DNA of 33,906 nt from Candidatus Cloacimonadota bacterium (GTDB lineage Bacteria; Cloacimonadota; Cloacimonadia; Cloacimonadales; Cloacimonadaceae): the NCBI GenBank assembly GCA_027318475.1, contig DAHVPC010000012.1:1-33906 (forward strand), read 5' to 3'. Each line of letters starts with the position of its first letter. The first letter of the stretch is position 1. Under the pieces are notes generated by a model. The model was not told the DNA's origin and searched no databases. It worked only from the letters and a program-made list of their open reading frames with translations. Positions 8,344 through 16,074 of the stretch are shown one piece after another. Position numbers and translations under genes: made by a program.

Positions 8344-9423
8344 CTAGAGGTTTTCCTTCACCTTGATCTTGGTTTTCAGTTCGCTTTCCTCCAGTTCCTC
8401 AAATTCGCGCAGGGTCTCGTTGATCAGGCGGACGCGCTCTTTGTAAGGCAGGAAGGCGCTTTTGAAGCCGTTCAGGATCACGTATTTGATCGTGGAATAG
8501 TCCAGTTTCAGTTCGTTGATGGCGAGCATGTATTCGTCCGTGACGTTGGTGTCGGATATGGTGCGGTTGTCCGTGTTGATGGTCACCCGGAGGCCGTAAT
8601 CGATGTAGAAGTCGATGGGATGGCTGCGGATATCGGGCACCGCCTTGGTGTGGAAGTTGCTCTTGATGCAGATTTCGAGCGGGATGCGGTGGTCGTTCAC
8701 GTAGTTCAGCAAGTCGCCGTCCTCCACCAACCTGGTGCCATGGCCGATGCGGTGCGTGCCGCAATAGTGCAGGGCCTGGTGGATGCTTTCGGGTCCGTAG
8801 GCTTCGCCGGCGTGAATGGTGATGTTGAGGTTGTTCTTCAGCGCGAGGTCGAAGGCTTCCTTGTGGGCTTTGGCGGGATGGTTCAGTTCGCCGCCGGCCA
8901 GATCGAAGCCGATCACGCCCTTGTTCTTGAAGGCGATGGCGAGTTCGGCGAGTTTCAGCGAGGTGGTGGGATCCATGTTGCGGATGCCGCAGATGATCAC
9001 GCCTGTCTTGATGTGGAATTCTTTTTCGGCCTGCTTCAAGCCGTCGATCACGGCCTGGGAGATCTCGGTGAGTTTGAGTCCGTCCTGGGTGTGCAGGATG
9101 GGGGAGTAGCGCACTTCCATGTAGCGGACGTTTTCCGCGGCTGCGTCTTCGGCCAGTTCATAGGCGGCGCGTTTCAGGCCTTCCTTGCTCTGCAGCACCA
9201 GGTTGACGATGTGGAAGCCGCGCAGGTAATCGTCCAAACTGGTGGTATGTTCGCCGCAGACGATGAGTTTGCGCAGTTCATCCGGATCGAGGGTGGGCAA
9301 CTTGATATTCTGCTGCTTGGCCAGATCGATGATGGTATCGATGCGCACGCTGCCGTCGAGATGCACGTGCAGGTCCGTTTTGGGGAGTTTGCTGATGAAC
9401 TCCCGGGTAAGTTTGATCTTCAT
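8344..9423 (-). CDS. add: Adenosine deaminase
   Basis: 359 aa, the first gene of a four-gene minus-strand run. It hydrolyses adenosine to inosine and ammonia (purine salvage or catabolism). The zinc and catalytic residues of the family are visible: His19 and His21 (TDLHVHLDGS), His204 and Glu207 (HAGEAYG), His228 (GHGTRL) and Asp285 (NTDNRTIS). The NTDN form, rather than NTDD, is common in bacterial homologues; a related adenine or 6-aminofutalosine deaminase activity cannot be fully excluded. The ribosome binding site AAAGGAT precedes the ATG. It may feed the purine-type degradation genes further along, though it lies in a separate transcript. Confidence 0.9.
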   Translation of the reverse strand: MKIKLTREFISKLPKTDLHVHLDGSVRIDTIIDLAKQQNIKLPTLDPDELRKLIVCGEHTTSLDDYLRGFHIVNLVLQSKEGLKRAAYELAEDAAAENVRYMEVRYSPILHTQDGLKLTEISQAVIDGLKQAEKEFHIKTGVIICGIRNMDPTTSLKLAELAIAFKNKGVIGFDLAGGELNHPAKAHKEAFDLALKNNLNITIHAGEAYGPESIHQALHYCGTHRIGHGTRLVEDGDLLNYVNDHRIPLEICIKSNFHTKAVPDIRSHPIDFYIDYGLRVTINTDNRTISDTNVTDEYMLAINELKLDYSTIKYVILNGFKSAFLPYKERVRLINETLREFEELEESELKTKIKVKENL

Positions 9424-9601
9424 AATTCATATCCTTTAAAAGAATTAACCATTTTGAATGCCTGGCGGTATGTGTCAATCAAAATATTAAGATAGACCGC
9501 CCATCCTTTACGAATTGAGATTTGCATTGACAGGAATCCGTTAAGCGGGACGTTGAAACACACGGCGTAAATGCCGGGTCAATACTCAAAGAGGATGGAA
9601 T
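9424..9601. promoter_or_regulatory. Divergent intergenic region with two TTGACA boxes
   Basis: Sits between add (minus) and the 9602 gene (plus), so both promoters should be here. A perfect TTGACA occurs for each: minus strand at 9473-9478 (50 nt before add, followed after 16 nt by CAAAAT, a 4/6 match to the -10 box) and plus strand at 9527-9532 (70 nt before the 9602 start, with no clear -10). Confidence 0.4.
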
Positions 9602-10558
9602 ATGCGTGCCGGGAAAGCGCTAAAGGTGCTGTTTGCCGTCATTGCCCTGGCCAGTTGTTCGTTGCTGTCCGGGCAGACGAGCAGCCTGGATTCGCTGGCC
9701 TGCCTGCAGAGCAACGACGGGGTGGTCGAACTCACCCAAAGCGGAGTGTCCGGCGTCTATTACGACTCCTCCCAATACCAGGTCGGCGACTACCTAAGTT
9801 GGATCGACAGCAACTATTACGCCACCGTGGCCTACCTATCCTTTCCAGCACCGACGCTTCCGGCAAACCACCGTTTGGCGGCCGCCAGCCTATATTGCTA
9901 CGTCGTTTACTGTGTTGGCAACTCCCAGATGAACGCCTATCCCTCCTTTGAATTTCAGGGCGGAACCATCATCCCCAATTGCCTGCTGACCCATGTCGAT
10001 TACGGCGCCACCCTGGAAATCGCGGACTATGGCACGGCGGGACTGCATGATCCGGCGAACTTTTTCAACTCCTACATCCAGGGCTGGAATTGGATCGACG
10101 TCACGCCATTCGTGCAGGACGACCTTGACAATGGCAGAACCTATTCGCAATACCAGCTGCGGTTGCAACTACTTTCCGACTGGGGCGGGGGCGACGACTA
10201 CATCGTATTCGCCGGAGCCGCCATGAACGGCTACAATCCCTATCTGCACCTGGAATACGCGCCCCTTACTTCCAGCTCGGACAATCTTCTCCCCGCGCCA
10301 CTTATAACCGCCGGACCCAATCCCTTCCGTGAATGCCTGAGCATCTCACTGCTGGGAAAAACAGCCCAGCCCAGCCAGATCGGCGTCTATAACCTCAAGG
10401 GCCAGAAGGTGGCCTCACTGCCCTGGCCCAATGGCACGCCAAACATCGTCTGGACAGGCAGCGACGGCTCCGGCCGCCAAACCCCTCCCGGAATCTATCT
10501 GCTGCGTTGGCGATCCGGCGCGAAAACCGGGCAGATCAAGGTGGTGAAGCTGCCATGA
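9602..10558 (+). CDS. Exported DNRLRE/CBM96-like protein with sorting domain
   Basis: 318 aa. An AGAGGA ribosome binding site precedes the ATG. The N-terminus (MRAGKALKVLFAVIALASCSLLSG) is a signal sequence; LASC fits a lipobox, so it could be a lipoprotein, but ordinary cleavage later is also possible. The middle (about 30-215) has the pattern of disaggregatase-related DNRLRE domains: a VELTQSG...Y start, a tyrosine-rich strand with AYLSFPAPTLPANHRLAAASLY, and WNWIDVTPFVQDDLDNG. The C-terminal 80 residues (ITAGPNPFRECLSISL...GIYLLRW...KVVKLP) are the YPNPF-type sorting domain. Its stop overlaps the next start codon (ATGA), so the two are translationally coupled. The function is probably cell-surface binding of a polymer; this is inference. 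Confidence 0.75.
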   Translation: MRAGKALKVLFAVIALASCSLLSGQTSSLDSLACLQSNDGVVELTQSGVSGVYYDSSQYQVGDYLSWIDSNYYATVAYLSFPAPTLPANHRLAAASLYCYVVYCVGNSQMNAYPSFEFQGGTIIPNCLLTHVDYGATLEIADYGTAGLHDPANFFNSYIQGWNWIDVTPFVQDDLDNGRTYSQYQLRLQLLSDWGGGDDYIVFAGAAMNGYNPYLHLEYAPLTSSSDNLLPAPLITAGPNPFRECLSISLLGKTAQPSQIGVYNLKGQKVASLPWPNGTPNIVWTGSDGSGRQTPPGIYLLRWRSGAKTGQIKVVKLP

Positions 10559-13140
10559 ACGCCCGCTCTACAATGCTTATAGCCCTTTTGTTCTGCCTGG
10601 GTGTGGCTTCTTTGGTGGCGACCCAGGTCACCATCGGTTCCGGCGACGACACCCACAACCTGCCGATGTACGTGAACTTCCACAACAGCCTCTGCGAGAT
10701 CATCTTCTATTCCAATGAGATTGGCACCACGGGCACTATCACGGCCCTGAGTTTCTACCCCGATTTCTACACCGAAGTGCCGCTGCAATGGCTGAAAGTG
10801 TGGCTGGGAACCACGGACTGGCAGAACATGAGCGCGGGCTGGATCCCCTCCACCGAGCTGACCCTGGCTTTTGACGGGATCGTGTATTACCCGGAAGGGG
10901 AAAGCCAGGTCACGCTGGGCTTGGACACGCCCTTTGACTATACCGGCGGCAACCTCGTGCTGCTGATTCAACATCCCTGGGAAATTGACGCTTTTCACAA
11001 CAACAACCTGTTCCGCGGCCAATACAGCGGTCCGCTCCGCACCCGCAGCGTGGTCAGCAACAGCGACGTTCTCGATCCTGCTTTGCCTCCAGCACCACTT
11101 GGAGGGCAACTGACGGTTATGTTCCCCCAAACCACGCTGCATTTCGCCGCGCAGCCTCCGCAGCCGGAGATCTTCATCCAGCCGGCATCCTGCGCCTTCG
11201 GCGAAGTGCTGGCCGAGGGCATGGACAATCTGCTGCTCAGCCTGTTCAACACGGGATTGAGCCCGCTGGACCTCAGCGAAATCACGCTAACGGGCAGCCA
11301 GTACTTCAGCCTGCTCCAGCTGCCCGGTCTGCCCCAAACATTGCCCAGCGGCAGCTCGGTATCCTTCATCGTCCACTACGAGCCGCTCCAACCCGGACCC
11401 CACACCGCAACGATCAACATTTCCGCCAATACGAATCCAACGCTGATAACGGTCCCGGTTTCCGGCACGGGCATCGACCCCACCATCTACAGTTTGCCTT
11501 ACAGCCAGGATTTCGACGCCTGCGAACCTCCGGACCTCCCCATCGATTGGAGCGCGTATCTGGAGCCCGTGGCGCATTTGCCTTTCGTGCGCACCTTCGC
11601 CGAAGCCGAAGCGCCCACCCAGCCCAATCTGGTGCGCATCATGGCCGACATGGACGGAATCGGCCGTGCCATCCTGATTGCGCCGCCCTTGGATCAAACC
11701 ATACCGGTTAGCTCCACCCAGATCTCTTTCTCCGCGCAAGCCTTTGGCACAGTTATAGAAAGCGCGATCTCCATCGGTGTGATGAGCGATCCGGAGGATC
11801 CGTTTACCTACACCGAAGTGCAATACATCGACATCGAAACCTCGAATTGGGCCTACTACACCGTGCAGTTTTTCGGTTATCAGGGCGCGGGCCGATACAT
11901 CGCGTTCAACCTGCCTCAACTGGGCGGCTACAACTGGGTCAAACTGGACCATGTATCGATCTCATATCTGGCCGGCAACGACCTCGCCGCGATTGGTGTT
12001 TCGGGAACCACTTTTCCCTGTGTGGATGACGTCTCGGAATATCTGGTCAGCGTCGCCAACCATGGCAACGCGACGCAATCCGGCTATCTGGTGAAACTGC
12101 TGAATGACGAGGGCGCAGTGTTGGGTTCGGTGGAGGGGCCAACCCTCGCGCACAGCGAAACCGCGCAAGTGGCGATTCCCTGGACGCCTGACCAGCCGGG
12201 AATCCACTATCTGCGGGGCGAAGTGGTCCTGGCGGGCGATACCGCCCCTGCCAACAACTCTTCTCCGCTATATCAGGTGAACGTCCTCAGCGCCGGAACC
12301 ACAACCGTCACCATTGGCGATGGCAGCCAACTGGCGCGTATTCCGGCCGATTTCTACCGCCATAACAGCCTGTTCGAAACGCTGTTCCAGGCCTCGGAAC
12401 TACATCATACGGGCACCCTCACCGGATTGCAGTTCTACAGCAATTTCTTTACTTCCACGCCGCTGACCAAACCCTTGCGAGTCTGGCTGGGAGAGACTTC
12501 TGTGAGTGATCTGAGCGCCGGGTGGATCAGTTCCAGCGAACTGCAACTGGTCTTTGAGGGAAACGTGGATCTGCGTCCGGGCAACGACATCGTGCCGGTC
12601 CTGTTCACCGTTCCCTATGCGTATCAGGGCGGTAATCTGGTCCTGCTGGTCCAGCGGCCCTGGGACGGCCAATTCCATAGTTCTTCCGACTTTTTCCTTT
12701 GCCAGACTTGGGGTGGCACACGCTCCCGCAATTTCGCCAGCGATACCATCGAACTGCAGCCCGCAGCTCCGCCCCTGCCTACTCTGGCGCAACTGTCTGG
12801 CCAGTTTCCCCGCGCAACTTTCTTCATCCAGGGCGGTTCACCGGTGTCGGAAGAACTGCAAGGCGTGACACTTGACGTCCGCATCAGCCCCAATCCCTTC
12901 AGGGAAGCCTGCAGGATCAGTTTTTCGCTCCCGGGCCCTTGCAATGTGGATCTGCAGGTGTTCAACCTTCGGGGGCAACGAGTGCGCTTTCTGGTTCAGG
13001 ACAGCAAACCCACCGGCGAGCACAGCTTTCTCTGGGATGGCAAGGACGCGGACGGAAGGCCTGTTTCCAGCGGTATCTATCTGTGTAGGATGAAGATAGG
13101 TAAGCAGCAGACGGTGCGGAAACTTCTGCGTATAGAGTAA
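10555..13140 (+). CDS. Exported protein with two VTIG-type domains, choice-of-anchor region and sorting domain
   Basis: 861 aa. The start at 10555 overlaps the previous stop (ATGA) and yields a signal peptide (MNARSTMLIALLFCLGVASLVAT). Domains in order: a VTIGSGDD...LPM domain (about 24-205); an Ig-like abnormal-spindle / HYDIN-type segment (about 210-310, with CAFGEVLAEG and PVSGTGIDP); a jelly-roll-like choice-of-anchor segment (about 315-475); a CARDB-like segment (about 478-578); a second VTIGDGSQLARIP domain (about 583-765); and a C-terminal ISPNPFREACRISF...SGIYLCRM..RKLLRIE sorting domain. The two VTIG domains are homologous to each other and to the N-terminus of the 561-4634 protein, each carrying a Y.GGNLV.L.Q.PW/M motif. 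No enzyme motif is visible. Likely a surface-exposed partner of the preceding gene product. Confidence 0.82.
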   Translation: MNARSTMLIALLFCLGVASLVATQVTIGSGDDTHNLPMYVNFHNSLCEIIFYSNEIGTTGTITALSFYPDFYTEVPLQWLKVWLGTTDWQNMSAGWIPSTELTLAFDGIVYYPEGESQVTLGLDTPFDYTGGNLVLLIQHPWEIDAFHNNNLFRGQYSGPLRTRSVVSNSDVLDPALPPAPLGGQLTVMFPQTTLHFAAQPPQPEIFIQPASCAFGEVLAEGMDNLLLSLFNTGLSPLDLSEITLTGSQYFSLLQLPGLPQTLPSGSSVSFIVHYEPLQPGPHTATINISANTNPTLITVPVSGTGIDPTIYSLPYSQDFDACEPPDLPIDWSAYLEPVAHLPFVRTFAEAEAPTQPNLVRIMADMDGIGRAILIAPPLDQTIPVSSTQISFSAQAFGTVIESAISIGVMSDPEDPFTYTEVQYIDIETSNWAYYTVQFFGYQGAGRYIAFNLPQLGGYNWVKLDHVSISYLAGNDLAAIGVSGTTFPCVDDVSEYLVSVANHGNATQSGYLVKLLNDEGAVLGSVEGPTLAHSETAQVAIPWTPDQPGIHYLRGEVVLAGDTAPANNSSPLYQVNVLSAGTTTVTIGDGSQLARIPADFYRHNSLFETLFQASELHHTGTLTGLQFYSNFFTSTPLTKPLRVWLGETSVSDLSAGWISSSELQLVFEGNVDLRPGNDIVPVLFTVPYAYQGGNLVLLVQRPWDGQFHSSSDFFLCQTWGGTRSRNFASDTIELQPAAPPLPTLAQLSGQFPRATFFIQGGSPVSEELQGVTLDVRISPNPFREACRISFSLPGPCNVDLQVFNLRGQRVRFLVQDSKPTGEHSFLWDGKDADGRPVSSGIYLCRMKIGKQQTVRKLLRIE

Positions 13141-13206
13141 GTCCACCCGCAAGTCTCACACGATCTCCAAACCGGGGATGATAACATATAATTCTCGTGA
13201 ATCGAA

Positions 13207-13482
13207 TGGGTAAGCCCCGGAGGGTGCGTCAGAACATAGCGAGGGTGCGCAGCGACCGCGTCCCCACAAAGGAGCGCAGCGAATTTGTGGGGAGGGGAGC
13301 AGAGCCCCTCGTCCAGTCAGCCGCAATATTTTTTTCTCAGCCCTTCCCCCTCCCTGTAAACAAACCCCCAGGAGTTTGTTTACAGGGAGAGGGATGGGAA
13401 TTTACTTGTAAGGGAATGTCTTGCCGTTTCGAGGGGCTTCGCACCCTCGCTATGTTCTGACGCACCCTCCGGGGCTTACCCA
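13207..13482. repeat. 276-bp MITE-like element with 42-bp perfect terminal inverted repeats
   Basis: Positions 13207-13248 are an exact reverse complement of 13441-13482 (42/42). Inside are three further hairpins: CCCCACAAA/TTTGTGGGG (13262-13270 with 13284-13292), GAGGGG/CCCCTC (13292-13297 with 13305-13310), and a 16-bp perfect stem (13350-13365 with 13374-13389). No credible gene is inside. The termini end TGGG...CCCA. No clear target-site duplication is visible, so mobility is inference. Confidence 0.75.
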
Positions 13483-13575
13483 CTTGGTTTTTGAGAGAGT
13501 TAAATATTGACCCTTGGTAATATACGCGCTTTTTGTGCTTCCTTATTAAGTAGATTTTTTAAGGAAAGAAAATCC

Positions 13576-13605
13576 TTGACAATAAATCGGGATTAGATTT
13601 ATTAT
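13576..13605 (+). promoter_or_regulatory. Sigma-70-like promoter of the 13769 gene
   Basis: A perfect -35 box TTGACA (13576-13581) and a -10 box TATTAT (13600-13605, 5/6) with an 18-nt spacer, in an A+T-rich stretch. This is the best promoter match in the window. Transcription would start near 13612, giving a leader of about 155 nt. Confidence 0.65.
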
Positions 13606-13768
13606 GCAGTCCGTTGAACGTCAGGGTTACGTTAAGCATTAAACACATATTGTATGAGGCGAAGACCTGCTCTCAGGACTTCATAAAATATGAGCGACAA
13701 GGAGCGGGAATTTACGCTCACCTTAAGGCTCAACTTATGAAACACGCCGCGTGGCAAAGGAGATGAAC

Positions 13769-15061
13769 ATGAAACGTTTTGTGAGCCTTGTTATGCTGTT
13801 GGGGTTGTTCACCACAGCGGTCTGGGCACAAGGACCGCGCAAAGGCATGCATTCACGTATGGGCGTTCCCTTTCCGGAAACGCAGAACCGCGGTTACCGC
13901 CTCACCCATCAATACCTTGACTATTATCAGACCGGGTCTGAAACTTGGTTTACGAACAGCAGTTGGGATTTTCATTACCCTTCTACCCAGTATGCCTTGT
14001 TCGACTCGTTCTATTGCCATTACTTCGATGAAGACGGGTATTACCAGGAGGGGGTGGCGGACTGCCAATACGACGGCCTGGGCTATATGACGAGCTGGCA
14101 TTACGAAACCGGGTGGGACGACCAATACCAAATATACACCACCACCAATTACTTCGATGCGGGACATCGCCTCACACGCAGCTTCTGTATCAACTCTAAC
14201 CAACTCGTTGATATGATCTTTTCGGATTTGAATCCGGTCTATGCAGGAGCCAGCATATCTTCTCTTTACTTGACATTATATTTTTTCACTAACGGCGTCT
14301 ACTATACGCGCCTGGTCTATCTGACCGATGCTCAGGGCAGGATCGCCACGGTAACTAATTCTACATCCCCTGACTCGCTTGACTGGTCATATTTGGAAAA
14401 ATCTGAGATAACTTATCACCCCAGCGATGACGGAACAATGGCGGATTTCATCGAAAACCTGTCTCGTAGATATGCCGCGGACATAGACAGTTACTTTGCA
14501 GACACGTATTATATGTACTACTCCGGAAAACCAATCCAGATCCTTTACTATATGCAGGGCTATCCGGAAAGGCCCTGGACTCTCTCAGGTAGGAATTTGT
14601 ATTATTATGACAGTTTTGGCGACCTGGACCATATCGCCTTTGACTATTATTATAATGAGGTTTGGGAGTCATATGGTCTCTATGAATACATCTACGACGC
14701 TAACCGTAATCTATCCAGCATCGAGTATTGGCGTGAAAACTATAACCGCCAGATGGAGCCAGTTGAACGCTATCGCTTTGAGTGGGAAATCTTTACTGCC
14801 AATGACGATCAGATCGCTACCCCGTCAGTTTTTTCCGCCTATCCCAATCCCTTCAAAGGCGCTCTTAATCTGGAGTTTAAGTCCGCTAAATTGGCCGAGG
14901 TCACCATCTATAACCTGAGAGGCCAGAAAGTATATTCCGCCCAGGTTTCCGGCGCGGATACAGTGACCTGGCAGGCGGAAAACCTTCCCTGTGGAGTGTA
15001 TCTGGTCTCGGTCCGGCAGAATGGAGTGATTTCCACCCGCAAGGTAGTGCTCTTGGAATAG
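13769..15061 (+). CDS. Exported tyrosine-rich protein of unknown function with sorting domain
   Basis: 430 aa. The start at 13769 is chosen for AAAGGAG with a 6-nt spacer; the signal peptide is MKRFVSLVMLLGLFTTAVWAQ. I do not recognise the body (about 22-345). It is strikingly rich in Y, W, D and S (for example HQYLDYYQTGSETWFTNSSWDF, split by strands; NLYYYDSFGDLDHIAFDYYY), with a loose repeat of the form YxYDxxGxLxxIxxxYYYN that recalls YD/RHS-like beta repeats and similar Cloacimonadota/Bacteroidota surface proteins. The C-terminus (FSAYPNPFKGALNLEF...GVYLVSV..RKVVLLE) is the sorting domain. Codons are visibly more A+T-rich than in neighbouring genes, which may indicate a different history. 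It stands alone between a promoter and a repeat-rich region. Confidence 0.75.
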   Translation: MKRFVSLVMLLGLFTTAVWAQGPRKGMHSRMGVPFPETQNRGYRLTHQYLDYYQTGSETWFTNSSWDFHYPSTQYALFDSFYCHYFDEDGYYQEGVADCQYDGLGYMTSWHYETGWDDQYQIYTTTNYFDAGHRLTRSFCINSNQLVDMIFSDLNPVYAGASISSLYLTLYFFTNGVYYTRLVYLTDAQGRIATVTNSTSPDSLDWSYLEKSEITYHPSDDGTMADFIENLSRRYAADIDSYFADTYYMYYSGKPIQILYYMQGYPERPWTLSGRNLYYYDSFGDLDHIAFDYYYNEVWESYGLYEYIYDANRNLSSIEYWRENYNRQMEPVERYRFEWEIFTANDDQIATPSVFSAYPNPFKGALNLEFKSAKLAEVTIYNLRGQKVYSAQVSGADTVTWQAENLPCGVYLVSVRQNGVISTRKVVLLE

Positions 15062-15228
15062 TTTGATCCTGGTTTAAGCAGTGTGCTGCACAGGTTTTTC
15101 CCGAGCCTGATCCCTAGAAGTTTTTACCCAACCAAGGCTATCAAATTGCCCACTCGATCTGAAATTGAGCCTTGTTGGAGCACCTATCTGACACAAACTG
15201 ATTCAATACCTGAGAGCGTTGAATAAAC

Positions 15229-15280
15229 CGTAACACTGGATTCATCAGGTCGTTCCACCGCATTTATGCGGATGAGGAGC
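15229..15280 (-). repeat. 52-nt twin-hairpin repeat, copy 2 (inverted)
   Basis: Read on the minus strand it contains CCGCATAAATGCGG (hairpin 1), then TGGAACGACC and TGATGAATCCAGTGTTACG, aligning without gaps with copies 3 and 4 nearby. Hairpin 1 differs in sequence from copy 4 (CCAGATAAATCTGG) yet stays self-complementary, which suggests selection for the fold. Confidence 0.75.
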
Positions 15281-15326
15281 GAGATAGCAGGCTTAAATTT
15301 CGAATATGTCATAGCCTGGTTACTTA

Positions 15327-15378
15327 CTCTAAAAAATGCCTGAAAGCAGCGGAACGACCGGATGAATCCAGTGTAACG
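15327..15378 (+). repeat. 52-nt twin-hairpin repeat, copy 3
   Basis: Starts CTCT and ends GATGAATCCAGTGTAACG. The second half is nearly identical to copy 4 at 15402-15453; the first half is degenerate. Confidence 0.7.
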
Positions 15379-15401
15379 TGTCCGTGCGGCACTCTTTGAT
15401 T

Positions 15402-15453
15402 CTCTGAAAACCAGATAAATCTGGTGGAACGACCGGATGAATCCAGTGTTACG
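15402..15453 (+). repeat. 52-nt twin-hairpin repeat, copy 4
   Basis: Starts CTCTGAAAA, has hairpin 1 CCAGATAAATCTGG, linker TGGAACGA, and second element CCGGATGAATCCAGTG. It matches the reverse complement of 28263-28314 at most positions, although the two are 13 kb apart. Confidence 0.8.
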
Positions 15454-15531
15454 GATATGTGCAACGGTCTCAAAATCTATGTTTAACAAGCGCTTACCTG
15501 CTCCGCACTGGAGGGATGGCGTTAATCAAGT

Positions 15532-15588
15532 CTTAATCAAGCCTTAATCAAGCGTTAATTATTAACGCTTGATTAAGGCTTGATTAAG
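15532..15588. repeat. 57-nt perfect palindrome made of CTTAATCAAG units; probable bidirectional transcription end or protein-binding site
   Basis: Positions 15532-15559 pair perfectly with 15561-15588 (28 bp, one-nt centre at 15560). The left arm carries TTAATCA three times at 11-nt spacing (counting the unit beginning at 15521 just outside the perfect stem); the right arm carries the complement. It lies between convergent genes and could extrude as a cruciform or act as a terminator, but no U-tract follows the stem. Confidence 0.8.
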
Positions 15589-15735
15589 ATGTGATTGACT
15601 GCAACCCGCCAGGGCATACTGAGAGCACATCAGACAAGTGATTGAGATGCATGGAATAATGACGTGCCAATGAACTCTGGATGGCCAAAAACGCGGATCA
15701 TAATCTGTAAGAATTAGTTAGCTGAGATCGAGCCT

Positions 15736-16074
15736 TTACTTCTGCTTCAGGTTGTTGAGGTTCTCCAAGGATTTGGAATTACTGGTCCAGATGAACTGGC
15801 CTTGTTCACAGGGGAAGTCGGAGCATTCCGCGCAGGTGGCGAAACCTTTGCCAAAGGCGCACTTACGGATTCCGCACTCGGCGCAGAAACCGATGTGGCG
15901 TCCCTCGACGGGACATCCATCGCAGACGATGGTCTCGGGGTCTATCTCCTTGCCGTAGGCTTGTTTGAAGCCCTCGGCCATTTTCTGGCGGGCTTCCGGG
16001 TCGTCGTTCTGCGTGGCGATGTAGCAATCGCAAATGGCGCAATTGATGCCGCAGGGGGCAAAAATCTCGATCAT
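15736..16074 (-). CDS. DUF3795 cysteine-rich protein
   Basis: 112 aa, last gene of the long minus-strand run. It begins MIEIFAPCGINCAICDCYIA and has repeated Cys pairs: CDGCPVEGRH, CAECGIRKCAFGKGFATCAEC and FPCEQ. This matches the DUF3795 family of small, probable metal-binding proteins (zinc or iron-sulphur); the biochemical role is unknown. Its ATG overlaps the nitroreductase stop (ATGA), so it is translationally coupled to that gene. Whether it serves the purine-type pathway or simply rides in the operon cannot be told. Confidence 0.8.
   Translation of the reverse strand: MIEIFAPCGINCAICDCYIATQNDDPEARQKMAEGFKQAYGKEIDPETIVCDGCPVEGRHIGFCAECGIRKCAFGKGFATCAECSDFPCEQGQFIWTSNSKSLENLNNLKQK

Larger units (their letters stand above)
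13141..13768. other. Intergenic region with MITE-like element, promoter and long leader
   Basis: Contains the 276-bp inverted-repeat element (13207-13482), then a more A+T-rich stretch with a near-consensus promoter (13576-13605) and about 155 nt of presumed 5' leader before the 13769 gene. A possible 10-codon reading frame in the leader lacks a ribosome binding site and is not called. Confidence 0.6.
15062..15735. other. Repeat-rich region between convergent genes
   Basis: No gene seen. It holds three copies of the 52-nt twin-hairpin repeat (15229-15280 inverted, 15327-15378, 15402-15453) and a 57-nt near-continuous palindrome (15532-15588). Both flanking genes converge on it, so transcription from each side should end here. 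Confidence 0.65.

Noticed and set aside
6825-8366. 513-codon open frame on the plus strand
   Set aside because: Antisense to endonuclease I and gmhA, which have clear family motifs; its Gly/Val-rich composition is typical of a shadow frame.
13197-13460. 87-codon open frame inside the inverted-repeat element
   Set aside because: It simply reads through the terminal repeat and hairpins; no transposase or other motif.
15229-15453. CRISPR-like array
   Set aside because: The three repeat copies are in mixed orientation, unequally spaced and diverged, and no cas genes are near.
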